A DNA stretch of 64,000 bases from G963662675 sp963662675 (GCA_963662675.2 CAXXHP010000002.1:682001-746000), one strand, 5' to 3'; positions 43,379 through 52,883 are shown, numbered from the stretch's first letter. Program-made: numbers and translations. Notes: generated from the sequence alone by a model not told the origin.

Positions 43379-44014
43379 ATGGAAATCATTAATAAATATT
43401 TTCCTGGACTGACTGAAAAACAGGCTGGGCAGTTTGCTGCATTGGGTGAACTTTACTTAGAGTGGAATAGTAAAATAAATGTTATTTCCCGGAAAGATAT
43501 TGATCATCTATATGAGAGACATGTGCTGCATTCACTTGCAATAGCAAAAGTTATTCAATTTGTTCCTGGAACAAAAATCATGGATGTTGGTACAGGGGGC
43601 GGATTTCCCGGCATTCCACTGGCAATTATGTTTCCGGAAACGCAATTCTTCTTAGTTGATTCTATTGCCAAAAAAATTACTGTTGTTGAAGGGGTGGCAG
43701 AGAGTCTGGGGCTGAAAAATGTAACGGCGCAGCAATGCCGGGCTGAAAAAGTGAATGGGCAATTTGATTATATCGTAAGCCGGGCTGTGACTGCATTCCC
43801 TAAGTTTGTGGCTTTAGTACGTTCAAAGGTAAGTGCCGTACAAAGAAATGAATTATCTAATGGTATCTTATATTTGAAGGGTGGTGATTTCTCGGAAGAA
43901 CTGCAACCGTTTGGTAATCTGGCGAAATTGTATGATTTGAGTGTCTTATTTGATGAAGCTTTCTATGAAACTAAGAAACTAATTCACCTTCCTCTGAAAA
44001 ATAAACGAAAATAA
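43379..44014 (+). CDS. rsmG: 16S rRNA (guanine-527-N7)-methyltransferase
   Basis: SAM-dependent methyltransferase acting on G527 in the 530 loop of 16S rRNA. The 211 residues include LTEKQAGQFAALGELYLEWNSKINVISRKD, the typical GidB opening, HVLHSLAIAKV, the SAM motif IMDVGTGGGFPGIPLAIMFP (residues 64-83) and VSRAVTAFP. It follows the sigma gene by 7 bases. A strong promoter for rpmH begins just after its stop. Confidence 0.94.
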   Translation: MEIINKYFPGLTEKQAGQFAALGELYLEWNSKINVISRKDIDHLYERHVLHSLAIAKVIQFVPGTKIMDVGTGGGFPGIPLAIMFPETQFFLVDSIAKKITVVEGVAESLGLKNVTAQQCRAEKVNGQFDYIVSRAVTAFPKFVALVRSKVSAVQRNELSNGILYLKGGDFSEELQPFGNLAKLYDLSVLFDEAFYETKKLIHLPLKNKRK

Positions 44015-44024
44015 GCCTCGATAT

Positions 44025-44055
44025 TTTGGAGGGAATCAAAAAAGATTTATTTTTG
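44025..44055 (+). promoter_or_regulatory. rpmH promoter (complete Bacteroidetes type)
   Basis: TTTG at 44025-44028, 19 bases, then TATTTTTG at 44048-44055. Both boxes match the -33/-7 consensus exactly at the standard spacing. The predicted leader is about 40 bases. Confidence 0.75.
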
Positions 44056-44100
44056 CAGTCCGAATTAAGGGATAGTGTATTCATATAAAAATATTTACCG

Positions 44101-44259
44101 ATGAAAAGGACATTTCAACCATCAAATAGAAAACGCAAAAACAAACATGGTTTTCGCGAAAGAATGTCTACTGTAGGAGGACGTTTGGTTTTAAAATCAC
44201 GTCGTGCTAAAGGTAGAAAGAAACTAACAGTTTCAGACGAACCAAGACATAAGCGCTAA
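44101..44259 (+). CDS. rpmH: 50S ribosomal protein L34
   Basis: A 52-residue ribosomal protein too short for most ORF filters. The sequence MKRTFQPSNRKRKNKHGF, then RMSTVGGRLVLKSRRAKGR, is the L34 signature, and the product is strongly basic. It has its own full promoter and a strong terminator, forming a single-gene unit. dnaA or rnpA, often next to rpmH in other phyla, are not here. Confidence 0.97.
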   Translation: MKRTFQPSNRKRKNKHGFRERMSTVGGRLVLKSRRAKGRKKLTVSDEPRHKR

Positions 44260-44282
44260 GGTCACCTTAACTGTATTACTGT

Positions 44283-44320
44283 ACAAAAAGGTAAAGAATT
44301 ACGATTCTTTACCTTTTTGT
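44283..44320 (+). terminator. Terminator of rpmH
   Basis: ACAAAAAGGTAAAGAAT pairs with ATTCTTTACCTTTTTGT, a perfect 17-bp stem around TACG, 23 bases after the stop codon. Confidence 0.92.
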
Positions 44321-44444
44321 GTGTATATATACCTCATTTGAGCGGAATTTTGTTTTTCTACATTTCTTTCGAGAAAAATCTCGATGTCGAATACTAAATT
44401 TTAAGCTATTTTTGTTTCTTAAGAAGAATAAATATGCTTTCATC

Positions 44445-45284
44445 ATGAGTTTTAAAGCTTTTCTAAAAAGTAAGTCTTTCTTGCTAACCCTTTTATTTGC
44501 GATTGCTATCACTGTAGTTATTGTTGTAATAACGATTTATTCGATTCGAATATATACTAATCATGGGGAATCACTACTTGTCCCGGACCTGCTTGGAATG
44601 GAATTGGAAAAGGTAGATGAGTTGCTAAATGAGAATAACTTGGTGTATGAAATATCAGACTCCGTTTATTTTGGTGGAGCAGAGCCAGGAGCAGTGGTTG
44701 ATCAGGTGCCTCTGGCTGGCTTTCGGGTTAAAGAAGGGCGCACTATTTTTATTACGATTTGTGCAAATGCTCCAGAGCAAGTGCCCATGCCAAAATTAAC
44801 AGACATTTCTTTGCGACAAGCAACTAACATTTTGCGAAATGTAGGCTTGATTACTGGTGACGTCAGGTATGTCTCTTCGGAGTATCCGAATTTGGTATTG
44901 TCACAAAGATTGGATGGAAAGGAAATTGCCGTAGGTACTATGATAGGCAAAGGTTCGCAAATCGATCTTACTGTTGGGCAATCAATGTTAGGCAAGATGA
45001 CCATCGTTCCAGACTTATTTGGTGCAACACTTGAGCAGGCTGAAGGTGAAATTACATCGCTATTTTTAAATGTGGGGGCTGTAATTTATGACGATTCTGT
45101 ATTGACATTAGCGGATTCATTGGATGCTCGTATTTGGCAACAGCGACCAGAATCCTCATCCCAAGAAAAAACAGAGCAAGGAACTTCGATCGATTTATGG
45201 CTAACTGCTGATCAGGAAGTATTATATCCGGAAACGGATAGTGAAGAGATTGAAAATGATGGAGCTGAAAATAATTTCTTTTAA
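44445..45284 (+). CDS. Membrane-anchored PASTA-domain protein
   Basis: A 279-residue protein with one N-terminal membrane helix (SFLLTLLFAIAITVVIVVITIY) and three PASTA domains outside: SLLVPDLLGMELEKVDELL, QVPMPKLTDISLRQATNIL and MTIVPDLFGATLEQAEGEI. PASTA domains bind peptidoglycan fragments in other phyla, but no Ser/Thr kinase domain is attached here, as is usual in Bacteroidetes. The frame is open from 44319, inside the rpmH terminator; ATG 44445 directly before the helix is the likely start. Its stop overlaps the next start (TAATG). Confidence 0.9.
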   Translation: MSFKAFLKSKSFLLTLLFAIAITVVIVVITIYSIRIYTNHGESLLVPDLLGMELEKVDELLNENNLVYEISDSVYFGGAEPGAVVDQVPLAGFRVKEGRTIFITICANAPEQVPMPKLTDISLRQATNILRNVGLITGDVRYVSSEYPNLVLSQRLDGKEIAVGTMIGKGSQIDLTVGQSMLGKMTIVPDLFGATLEQAEGEITSLFLNVGAVIYDDSVLTLADSLDARIWQQRPESSSQEKTEQGTSIDLWLTADQEVLYPETDSEEIENDGAENNFF

Positions 45285-46333
45285 TGGTAGACGATAGAGA
45301 CGATATTTTTGAGGAACAGGATGAGAGCGTCCTGTATGAACATTATAAATTATCAGTAGATCCTGGTCAAACTCAACTACGGATTGATAAATATCTGGTT
45401 AACCGAATTGATAATGCTTCACGGAGTCGCATTCAGTCTGCAGCAGATGCCGGAAGTATTATTGTGAATGGCGAATCAGTAAAGTCAAATTACAAAGTTA
45501 AACCGGGCGACGAAATAAGTATTGTTATGGATTTCCCTCGTCGGGAGATACAAATTATCCCGGAAGAAATCCCTCTTGATATTGTATATGAAGATGACGA
45601 GCTTATTGTTATCAATAAGCAGCCAGGCCTAGTTGTGCATCCAGGGCACGGAAACTATTCCGGCACTTTGGTTAACGGACTTGCGTGGTATTTTAAAGAT
45701 TTGCCACTTTTTAACAGTGCTGATCCGCGTCCGGGATTAGTACATCGCATTGATAAGAACACCTCAGGATTGATGGTTGTGGCTAAAACTGAGATCGCTA
45801 AAACCAAATTATCTCTTCAGTTTTTTGAGAAAACAACAAAACGTCAATATGTAGCATTGGTTTGGGGGCGGTTAAAAGAACCAATAGGTACAATTGAAGG
45901 TAACATTGCACGGAGCCAGAAAGATCGCCAGGTTTTTAAGGTTTATGAAGATGAGGAGCATGGAAAGCATGCCGTAACCCACTATAAATTAGTAGAAGAG
46001 TTAGGGTATGTTAGTGTGGTGCAATGTCAATTAGAAACAGGGAGGACACACCAAATCCGTGTTCATATGAAACACATCGGTCATCCTTTATTTAATGATG
46101 ACACATATGGGGGAGACAAGATCCTGTGGGGTACAACGTTCTCAAAATACAAACAATTTGTTCAGAATTGCTTTAAAATATTGCCAAGGCAGGCTCTTCA
46201 TGCCAGAACATTGGGATTTATACATCCTACAACCGGGGAGGAAATGTTGTTTGAATCAAAACTTCCGGCTGACATGACAGAAGCAATTGATAAATGGAGA
46301 GATTATATTTCAAACCGTGATATTAACGGATAA
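45284..46333 (+). CDS. rluD: RluA-family 23S rRNA pseudouridine synthase (RluD-like)
   Basis: A 349-residue pseudouridine synthase. The N-terminal S4 RNA-binding domain (LRIDKYLVNRIDNASRSRIQSAADAGSIIVNG, residues 27-58) precedes the catalytic domain with DDELIVINKQPGLVVHPGHG and the active-site motif LVHRIDKNTSGL (Asp nucleophile), then QLETGRTHQIRVHMKHIGHPLFND. Domain order and length fit RluD, which acts on helix 69 of 23S rRNA; RluC cannot be fully excluded. It overlaps the PASTA gene by one base. Confidence 0.92.
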   Translation: MVDDRDDIFEEQDESVLYEHYKLSVDPGQTQLRIDKYLVNRIDNASRSRIQSAADAGSIIVNGESVKSNYKVKPGDEISIVMDFPRREIQIIPEEIPLDIVYEDDELIVINKQPGLVVHPGHGNYSGTLVNGLAWYFKDLPLFNSADPRPGLVHRIDKNTSGLMVVAKTEIAKTKLSLQFFEKTTKRQYVALVWGRLKEPIGTIEGNIARSQKDRQVFKVYEDEEHGKHAVTHYKLVEELGYVSVVQCQLETGRTHQIRVHMKHIGHPLFNDDTYGGDKILWGTTFSKYKQFVQNCFKILPRQALHARTLGFIHPTTGEEMLFESKLPADMTEAIDKWRDYISNRDING

Positions 46334-46427
46334 ATAATCCAGCATTATTAAATATTAAGTCATAGTATAAAATACTTATATAGGTGGTTGGAGTTTTATA
46401 TGCCAACTGAAAATCAATTATAATCAA

Positions 46428-47405
46428 ATGAAAAGGAATATTGCTGTTGTTTACGGTGGTGACTCTTCAGAGTTTGTCGTTTCAGTTCAGAGTGGAAAAA
46501 ATGTATTTCAGTCAATCGATCAGGAACTGTTCCAGCCTTGGATGGTGGAGATGAAGAACAGTGATTGGAAAGTAATGGTTGATGGAAAGAAAATTGCCAA
46601 TGTAGATAAAGGTGATTTTAGCTTCTTGTTGAATGGTCAAAAAATAAAATTTGATTATGCCTATATTATTATACACGGAACTCCTGGCGAGGATGGTATT
46701 TTACAGGGCTATTTTGAATTGCTAAAAATTCCATATTCCTCCTGTGGTGTGCATGCTTCTGCCCTTACCTTTAATAAATATTTCTGTTGCAATTACCTTC
46801 GTAACTTTGATATTCCAATAGCAAAATCGGTAAGGTTAATGCAAGGAAATCCAATTGACACCAATCAGTTGATGAAAGATCTTAGTTTACCTTTATTTGT
46901 TAAGCCGAATGCGGGAGGTTCAAGTTTCGGGATCACAAAAGTAAAATCAAAAGAAGCTCTTGCCGAAGCCATTGAAAAAGCTTGGGAGGAAAGTCCGGAA
47001 GCATTGGTGGAGGAGTATGTTGAAGGCAAAGAATTTACCTGTGGTTTGGTGAAGTTAAAAGACAAAGAGATTATCTTTCCTGTAACGGAAGTGCTTCCAA
47101 AGAATGAGTTCTTTGATTTCGAGGCCAAATACACGAAAGGAATGACGGATGAAATTACTCCTGCACGAATTTCTCCAGAGCTGACTAAAGAGTGTCAGCA
47201 ATTAGCTTCAAAAATATACAACCTTTGTAATTGCAAAGGAATTGTTAGGGTTGATTTTATTCTGAAAAATGGAGTTTTTTACTTTTTGGAGGTGAACACA
47301 ACGCCTGGAATGACTGCCACAAGCTTTATCCCTCAACAAATTGAAGCGATGGGGAAAAATTTGAAGGATATGTTAACTCTGATAATTTCAGATGAATTGG
47401 CGTAA
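46428..47405 (+). CDS. ddl: D-alanine--D-alanine ligase
   Basis: ATP-grasp enzyme that makes D-Ala-D-Ala for peptidoglycan. The 325 residues begin with IAVVYGGDSSEFVVSVQSG and contain IIHGTPGEDGILQGYFELL, LPLFVKPNAGGSSFG (ATP-binding), EEYVEGKEFTCGL, and the metal and transfer site CKGIVRVDFIL...FYFLEVNTTPGMT. A strong terminator follows 24 bases after the stop. Upstream genes are not coupled to it (95-base gap). Confidence 0.95.
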   Translation: MKRNIAVVYGGDSSEFVVSVQSGKNVFQSIDQELFQPWMVEMKNSDWKVMVDGKKIANVDKGDFSFLLNGQKIKFDYAYIIIHGTPGEDGILQGYFELLKIPYSSCGVHASALTFNKYFCCNYLRNFDIPIAKSVRLMQGNPIDTNQLMKDLSLPLFVKPNAGGSSFGITKVKSKEALAEAIEKAWEESPEALVEEYVEGKEFTCGLVKLKDKEIIFPVTEVLPKNEFFDFEAKYTKGMTDEITPARISPELTKECQQLASKIYNLCNCKGIVRVDFILKNGVFYFLEVNTTPGMTATSFIPQQIEAMGKNLKDMLTLIISDELA

Positions 47406-47428
47406 ATTTTTTTTAATATTATATAACA

Positions 47429-47454
47429 GGAGACCATAGGTCTCCTTTTTTTTT
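47429..47454 (+). terminator. Terminator of ddl
   Basis: GGAGACC-ATA-GGTCTCC followed by nine T. Confidence 0.92.
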
Positions 47455-47531
47455 ACCTTTAGAATCCGTTTCGTCAAATTTTCTTATGCGAAACGAATAC
47501 TTGACTATCAACCCTTTTACTATATTTTCAC

Positions 47532-49079
47532 ATGGCAGGAGAGAGAAAAAATACCAAAACAAATTCCACACTCGAACAGATAAATGCGCAGTATGGGAAA
47601 TTGCCGCCGCAGGCAATTGACGTGGAGGAGGCTGTTTTAGGTGCGTTAATGCTTGAGAGGGATGCCTATGTGACGGTAGCTGATATTATTGATACGCAAA
47701 GTTTCTATAAAGAAGAACATTGCAAAATATTCGATGCTATAAAGTACTTGTCAACACATGAAAAACCTGTCGATCTGTTGATGGTTACTCAGGAGCTTAA
47801 AAACAGAAATGAGCTGGATGTTGTTGGTGGCCCTCTATACATTACTCAATTAACAAGCCGAGTGGCTTCTGCGGCACACATTGAGTTTCATGCCCGGATT
47901 ATTGCGCAGAAATTTATTCAACGCGAGTTGATACGTGTGTCTTCTGAAATACAGACAAAGTCATACGATGCCAATATGGACGTTGATGATTTGATTGATT
48001 TTTCGGAAACTGCACTATTTAAAGTGGCAGAAGGAAATATTAAGAAAGAGACATTGCCAATTAAACCCATTTTGAAGGAGGCTGCTCGATTGATAGAGTT
48101 GGCTTCGCAAAGGGACGATGGCTTAAGTGGTGTCCCAAGTGGATTTACAGCACTTGACCGGATTACTTCGGGGTGGCAAAAAACCGATTTAATAATTATT
48201 GCTGCACGTCCGGCAATGGGGAAAACAGCTTTTGTTCTTTCTATGGCCAGGAATATGGCTGTTGAGCATCAAAAAACAGTTGCTGTATTCTCATTGGAGA
48301 TGTCATCAGTACAGCTTGTAAATCGTCTTATCTCTGCCGAAACTGAATTGGGGTCGGATAAAATTAAAAACGGTCGTTTGGCAGAATGGGAGTGGGAGCA
48401 TTTTAATCGAAAATTGAATGTATTGGAGGATGCTCCCTTGTTTATTGATGATACTCCGGCACTCTCGATTTTTGAATTTAGAGCAAAATGTCGTCGATTA
48501 AAAATGCAACACAATGTTAGTGCGGTTATTGTCGATTACCTTCAGTTGATGACTGCCGGGATGGATGGCAGGGGAAACAGGGAACAGGAAGTTAGTATGA
48601 TATCGCGCTCCCTGAAAGCGATTGCAAAAGAACTCGATATCCCAATTATGGCTCTTTCTCAGTTGAACCGTTCCGTTGAGTCGCGAGAAGGGAAACGTCC
48701 TCAGCTATCTGACCTGCGTGAATCGGGTGCAATTGAGCAGGATGCCGACCTTGTGCTTTTTATTCACCGTCCGGAGTATTATGGAATTACAGAAGATGAT
48801 AATGGAAATTCATTATTGGGCGTTGCTGAAATTATTGTGGCAAAGCACCGTAATGGATCCGTTGGAGATGTGCAATTGGCATTTAAGAAACAGCAGGTTA
48901 AATTTTGTGATTTGGAGAGTGTTATTCCCGAAGAGATTGGTGGGGGCATAATGGGACAAACTTTCAGCTCTAAAATGAATGCTGACGAGGGAGCACCTGC
49001 TATGCCTATAAATACAGGCTTTGAAACAGAAAAATCAGATTCTTATGGCAGACCGAGTTCAGACAATATCCCGTTTTAA
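47532..49079 (+). CDS. dnaB: Replicative DNA helicase DnaB
   Basis: Hexameric 5'-3' helicase of the replication fork. The 515 residues comprise the N-terminal domain (LPPQAIDVEEAVLGALMLERDAY), a linker, and a RecA-like motor with Walker A AARPAMGKTAF (near residue 225), Walker B VIVDYLQLM, the ALSQLNRSVESR motif and the arginine-finger region KHRNGSVGD. No intein is present. The C-terminus (SYGRPSSDNIPF) ends with an acidic, proline-terminated tail. The next gene overlaps its 3' end by 35 bases. Confidence 0.96.
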   Translation: MAGERKNTKTNSTLEQINAQYGKLPPQAIDVEEAVLGALMLERDAYVTVADIIDTQSFYKEEHCKIFDAIKYLSTHEKPVDLLMVTQELKNRNELDVVGGPLYITQLTSRVASAAHIEFHARIIAQKFIQRELIRVSSEIQTKSYDANMDVDDLIDFSETALFKVAEGNIKKETLPIKPILKEAARLIELASQRDDGLSGVPSGFTALDRITSGWQKTDLIIIAARPAMGKTAFVLSMARNMAVEHQKTVAVFSLEMSSVQLVNRLISAETELGSDKIKNGRLAEWEWEHFNRKLNVLEDAPLFIDDTPALSIFEFRAKCRRLKMQHNVSAVIVDYLQLMTAGMDGRGNREQEVSMISRSLKAIAKELDIPIMALSQLNRSVESREGKRPQLSDLRESGAIEQDADLVLFIHRPEYYGITEDDNGNSLLGVAEIIVAKHRNGSVGDVQLAFKKQQVKFCDLESVIPEEIGGGIMGQTFSSKMNADEGAPAMPINTGFETEKSDSYGRPSSDNIPF

Positions 49080-50343
49080 AAAATATAGAAAACCACTTTT
49101 ACTCCTACTTTTTTTTCTAATCATGGTGCAGCAGTCCTTTGCTGTTTACCTTGTAATTCCAATGGATGATCAGCAAAAAGATCACTTAAAATCATATGGC
49201 ATTGCATTCTGGGCTTTAGAACAGGTGATTGAGGTAAAATGGCTTCTCAATTACCGGGGAGGAAGTTTCCTGATACCGTATTCTTCTGAGGTTGAAAATG
49301 AATGTTTGATTCGTGGGGTGAGTGTTGAAAAAATTGCAGATGCTCAAGCCAACGTAATACTTACTGAGATAGCTCGGGCAGAAGTTAACCAAGATGCCAT
49401 TAGTATGCAAAAGGCTCCTAAAATTGCGGTTTATTCACCTTCAAATAAACAACCTTGGGATGATGCTGTGACAATGGTGTTAACCTATGCTGAAATTCAA
49501 TATGATGTGATTTATGATGAAGAGATCTTAAATGGTGACTTGAAAGATTATGACTGGCTGCACCTTCATCATGAAGATTTTACAGGACAATTCGGCAAGT
49601 TTTATGCCAATTATCAGAATTTTTCATGGTATAAGGAAGAGGTGGAAACAAATAAAGAGCTTGCCCAAAATATGGGTTTTTTAAAGGTGTCCGAGATGAA
49701 GGGAGTGGTAGTAGACCGTATTAAGGAATATCTGGTTGGTGGTGGCTTTTTGTTTGCTATGTGCGCTGCAACAGATACTTACGATATTGCGCTGGCTGCA
49801 AGCGGAGTTGATATTTGTGAGCCGATGTATGATGGAGATCCGGCAGATCCGGACATGAATTCTAAACTCAATTATGATAAGACCTTGGCATTTACTGATT
49901 TTAAAATTGAGGAAAACCCGTATACTTATGAGTTCTCGGATATTGACGTTTCTTCTGTTCGGAATGTCCAACAGAACGAAGATTTCTTCACTCTGTTTGA
50001 TTTTTCGGCAAAATGGGATCCTGTTCCAACCATGTTAACCCAAAATCACAAACGTGTTATTAGAGGCTTTATGGGGCAAACAACGGCTTTCGACGAACGA
50101 TTGCTAAAAGCGGATGTGTTGGTGATGGGTGAGAACAAAGCTGCGAATGAAGCTCGCTACATACATGGAGAGGCGGGGAAAGGGTTTTGGACTTTTTACG
50201 GAGGACACGACCCTGAAGATTACAGGCATCTGGTAGGCGACTCTCCTACTGACCTTAGCCTTCATCCAAATTCTCCGGGTTACAGGCTTATTCTGAATAA
50301 TATATTATTTCCAGCCGCTAAAAAGAAAAAGCAGAAAACTTAA
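49045..50343 (+). CDS. Exported protein of the family often labelled 'asparagine synthetase B' (function unknown)
   Basis: A 432-residue exported protein with an N-terminal signal segment (KPLLLLLFFLIMVQQSFA). The mature part begins VYLVIPMDDQQKDHLKSYGIAFW and has a Rossmann/GATase1-like look: KIAVYSPSNKQPWDDAVTMVLTYAEI, then DYDWLHLHHEDFTGQFGKFY and a GGGFLFAMCAATDTYDIAL segment where a nucleophile elbow with Cys could be. It ends FYGGHDPEDYRHLVGD and a lysine-rich tail. None of the ATP-pyrophosphatase motifs of real asparagine synthetase are present. The start ATG 49045 overlaps dnaB; the frame is open to a TTG at 49021. Confidence 0.75.
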   Translation: MADRVQTISRFKKYRKPLLLLLFFLIMVQQSFAVYLVIPMDDQQKDHLKSYGIAFWALEQVIEVKWLLNYRGGSFLIPYSSEVENECLIRGVSVEKIADAQANVILTEIARAEVNQDAISMQKAPKIAVYSPSNKQPWDDAVTMVLTYAEIQYDVIYDEEILNGDLKDYDWLHLHHEDFTGQFGKFYANYQNFSWYKEEVETNKELAQNMGFLKVSEMKGVVVDRIKEYLVGGGFLFAMCAATDTYDIALAASGVDICEPMYDGDPADPDMNSKLNYDKTLAFTDFKIEENPYTYEFSDIDVSSVRNVQQNEDFFTLFDFSAKWDPVPTMLTQNHKRVIRGFMGQTTAFDERLLKADVLVMGENKAANEARYIHGEAGKGFWTFYGGHDPEDYRHLVGDSPTDLSLHPNSPGYRLILNNILFPAAKKKKQKT

Positions 50344-50537
50344 ATGCCTGCTTTAATAATTTTAACCGTTGCGTCTGCTATAGAATCCGACTTCTCAATC
50401 TGATTTGTTTCAATCTGCTGCTTCTCAATTTTGGAGGGATTGTTATTTGCAGTTACTGAAGCATCATTTCGGTTGCAAGCTGCATATCCAATCATACAAA
50501 CCAATAACCCCATGATGTAGAAATCTCTCTTTTTCAT
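50340..50537 (-). CDS. Small putative lipoprotein
   Basis: A 65-residue product with a Lys-rich start, a hydrophobic segment and a lipobox-like IGYAAC (Cys21), followed by a polar Asn/Gln/Glu-rich tail (NPSKIEKQQIETNQIEKSD). Its stop overlaps the convergent gene by four bases. A minus-strand -7 box TACTTTTG lies at 50588-50595. No family recognised. Confidence 0.5.
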   Translation of the reverse strand: MKKRDFYIMGLLVCMIGYAACNRNDASVTANNNPSKIEKQQIETNQIEKSDSIADATVKIIKAGI

Positions 50538-50854
50538 ATCGCATTAAATCCGTTATGCAAATTTGTTTCTTTCCTTTAAAGCGCGTGCAAAAGTAAAAAA
50601 TACATCATGTGGAGTTCATCCTTCAACAAAAAAGAAGCACAAAGTTGGGTTTATTAATACTTAGGTAATATTGAAAAGCGGTGTTTAACATGCTGATTTG
50701 TGTAGGGGATGGGCGGTGTCCATGCAGAAACGATTCCTGAGTAAAACTTCACCGTCAATTGTGAACGCAGTGACGCAATCTTAATAAAAGTTAGAGATGA
50801 AACATTCTGTGTGGTGCAGACTATCAGAATCTGAAGTTTAAAGCCCTGCCACTT
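50538..50854. other. Intergenic stretch with one -7 box
   Basis: Between the small lipoprotein and the phytase genes I find no ORF or repeat. The one clear signal is TACTTTTG on the minus strand at 50588-50595, an exact -7 box about 51 bases ahead of the lipoprotein gene. No terminator hairpin is seen after the phytase gene. Confidence 0.5.
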
Positions 50855-51961
50855 TTAATTTTCTTTTAAAGCAACATTGAAAAGGCGAGCAACATTTTCC
50901 CATGGAATCAATTTGAAGTTCTGGGGAGCTAATTTATTTCCATCATAGTTATGCCCGTCCTGAACAACCATAAGCCCATGCTGAAAATCCTGATTTAGGG
51001 CATAACTGTAAATTTCAACCCCATCGGTTTCTTCTGCGCCGTCAACAATTCCATCAACAATTCGGAAGTTCCCTAAATAATTGTGTGGCGTATTTCTTTC
51101 GTAAATATTAAAATTATTGTTTCCCTGATTTGATACAATGAGGTAACCTGCGTTGTCCGGTAAGTAATAAATAGCTAAGCCCTCTTGGTCGGAAGGGGTA
51201 TTTCTATTCTCCGACCCATTATTTCCCACAATTTTTTCACCTGTGGTGCCGGCATCAGGTTCAGCTGCAAATTTCCATATCCCGCTGAATTCTTCAGCAA
51301 TAAATAAGCTTTGGTTTTCATCATCCGCAACCATGCCTTCTATTTGTGTGTTAAGCTTAAAACTACGAACCAATGAGGCAGTAATGTTTTCCGAGTTGGG
51401 TATTAGTTCCCATTGTTCAACTTCACCGCTTATGCTATTTACAAACGCATAAAAAGTGCTGGTTACAGGACTTTTATACATGCAAAAACCATAAACATTT
51501 CCAATCATTTTGGTTTTGATGACTTTTGAAGCAATATCTGTTAATGATCCATCCTCACTGATTTTGTAAATAGCAATGCTTTTATTACTGCGATTGCTGG
51601 CACAAACCACATCAATTGTGTCATTTCCCAAAATGAAGTCATATCTAAGGTCAACATTATTCATATTGCCATGTGGGTAATAAAAAAGTTTTTCTCCTTG
51701 TAGGTTATAAACCACAAGTCCGCCTAATTTATCAGTTCCTATAATTCTGCTTTCTGCTGTTCCTTTTCGGTTAATCCATATTGCAGGATCGTCGGCAGAA
51801 TCGTCTGTATTTTCATGTAACATTGGTGAAGTTTCGTAAAGTGCTGTTGTTGAGGGCGTATTTTCATTAGAGGTCTTTTGGAATCTAGCACTTATCTGGA
51901 TGTATGATGTTAGGGTGATGAAAAGTAGACTGATGATGAAGAATTTATTTTTTATACGCAT
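50855..51961 (-). CDS. Exported beta-propeller phytase (3-phytase type)
   Basis: A 368-residue exported enzyme that would release phosphate from phytate with calcium. A signal peptide (FFIISLLFITLTSYIQISA) is followed by the phytase opening DDSADDPAIWINRKGTAESRIIGTDKLGGLVVYNLQGE. Further family marks are NNVDLRYDF, IEGMVADDENQSLFIAEEFSGIWKF, SDQEGLAIYYL and TDGVEIYSYALN. The acidic clusters at these places form the calcium sites in the family. No phosphate-uptake genes adjoin it. Confidence 0.88.
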   Translation of the reverse strand: MRIKNKFFIISLLFITLTSYIQISARFQKTSNENTPSTTALYETSPMLHENTDDSADDPAIWINRKGTAESRIIGTDKLGGLVVYNLQGEKLFYYPHGNMNNVDLRYDFILGNDTIDVVCASNRSNKSIAIYKISEDGSLTDIASKVIKTKMIGNVYGFCMYKSPVTSTFYAFVNSISGEVEQWELIPNSENITASLVRSFKLNTQIEGMVADDENQSLFIAEEFSGIWKFAAEPDAGTTGEKIVGNNGSENRNTPSDQEGLAIYYLPDNAGYLIVSNQGNNNFNIYERNTPHNYLGNFRIVDGIVDGAEETDGVEIYSYALNQDFQHGLMVVQDGHNYDGNKLAPQNFKLIPWENVARLFNVALKEN

Positions 51962-52121
51962 TGTCGAAATGGAATTATTACATAATAAGAATCTCTACGC
52001 AAAATGGACGAGGGAGTTCTCTTACTTTGACTATATTCTGAAAATCGGTATAAATTTTCTTCATGGGAATGTGAAAATATGAAACTAGTTTGCGATTTTT
52101 GGAGCTTGATTAAAAGGGTGT

Positions 52122-52832
52122 ATGGCAAGAAATAATTTTTTTCAATTTAAACAATTCCGGATTTTACAGGAAAAGGCTGCGATGAAGGTTGGTGTGGATG
52201 GTGTCTTGTTGGGAGCGTGGGCAAACCTGAACGGATCTGCACGTGTGTTGGATGTTGGAACAGGCACTGGACTCCTAGCGTTGATGGCAGCGCAACGCTC
52301 CACGGCTATTGTTGATGCTGTTGAGATTGAACCGGAGGCCGCTTCAGAAGCTCTTCGTAATTTTGAAAATTCAACATGGCACTCTCGTATTAGGTTGCAT
52401 GCTTGTGCCTTCCAAAACTTTGAAACGAATGAAAAATATGACCATATAATTTCAAATCCGCCCTTTTTTGAGAACTCGTTTCAGTCTCCTGATAGTGCAC
52501 GCTCTTTGGCACGACATTCAGGTAGTTTGAGCATAAAAGAATTATTGGAGAATTCGATGGTAATGTTGACTGAAAGTGGAAAGATAAGTCTGATTTTTCC
52601 GGCAGAAAGTGAACAGATATTGAGGCGTTTGACTGGGGACTTGGGCATGTTTATCAATAGAATTAGCTTAGTTTTTCCTAATAAATTGAAAAAAGCAAAT
52701 AGGATATTAGTTGAGTTATCCTTCTTTCATAAAGAAGAAAGTAGGAGCGAAATATTTATTCGAGAAAATAATTCTTCAGTCTATACTCATCAATATCGTG
52801 AGTTGACCAGCGATTTTTATCTTGCCTTATAA
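52122..52832 (+). CDS. trmN6: tRNA1(Val) (adenine-37-N6)-methyltransferase
   Basis: A 236-residue SAM methyltransferase of the YfiC family. It begins FFQFKQFRILQEKAAMKVGVDGVLLGAWA, typical of TrmN6, followed by the SAM motif VLDVGTGTGLLALMAAQR (residues 42-59) and the catalytic NPPFF (N6-adenine methylase signature) near residue 111. The length fits. It is divergent from the phytase gene. Confidence 0.9.
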   Translation: MARNNFFQFKQFRILQEKAAMKVGVDGVLLGAWANLNGSARVLDVGTGTGLLALMAAQRSTAIVDAVEIEPEAASEALRNFENSTWHSRIRLHACAFQNFETNEKYDHIISNPPFFENSFQSPDSARSLARHSGSLSIKELLENSMVMLTESGKISLIFPAESEQILRRLTGDLGMFINRISLVFPNKLKKANRILVELSFFHKEESRSEIFIRENNSSVYTHQYRELTSDFYLAL

Positions 52833-52883
52833 TAAATCTTTTTTTTGATTGGGTTTTGTTTATAAAACCTAAGAGAATCAACC

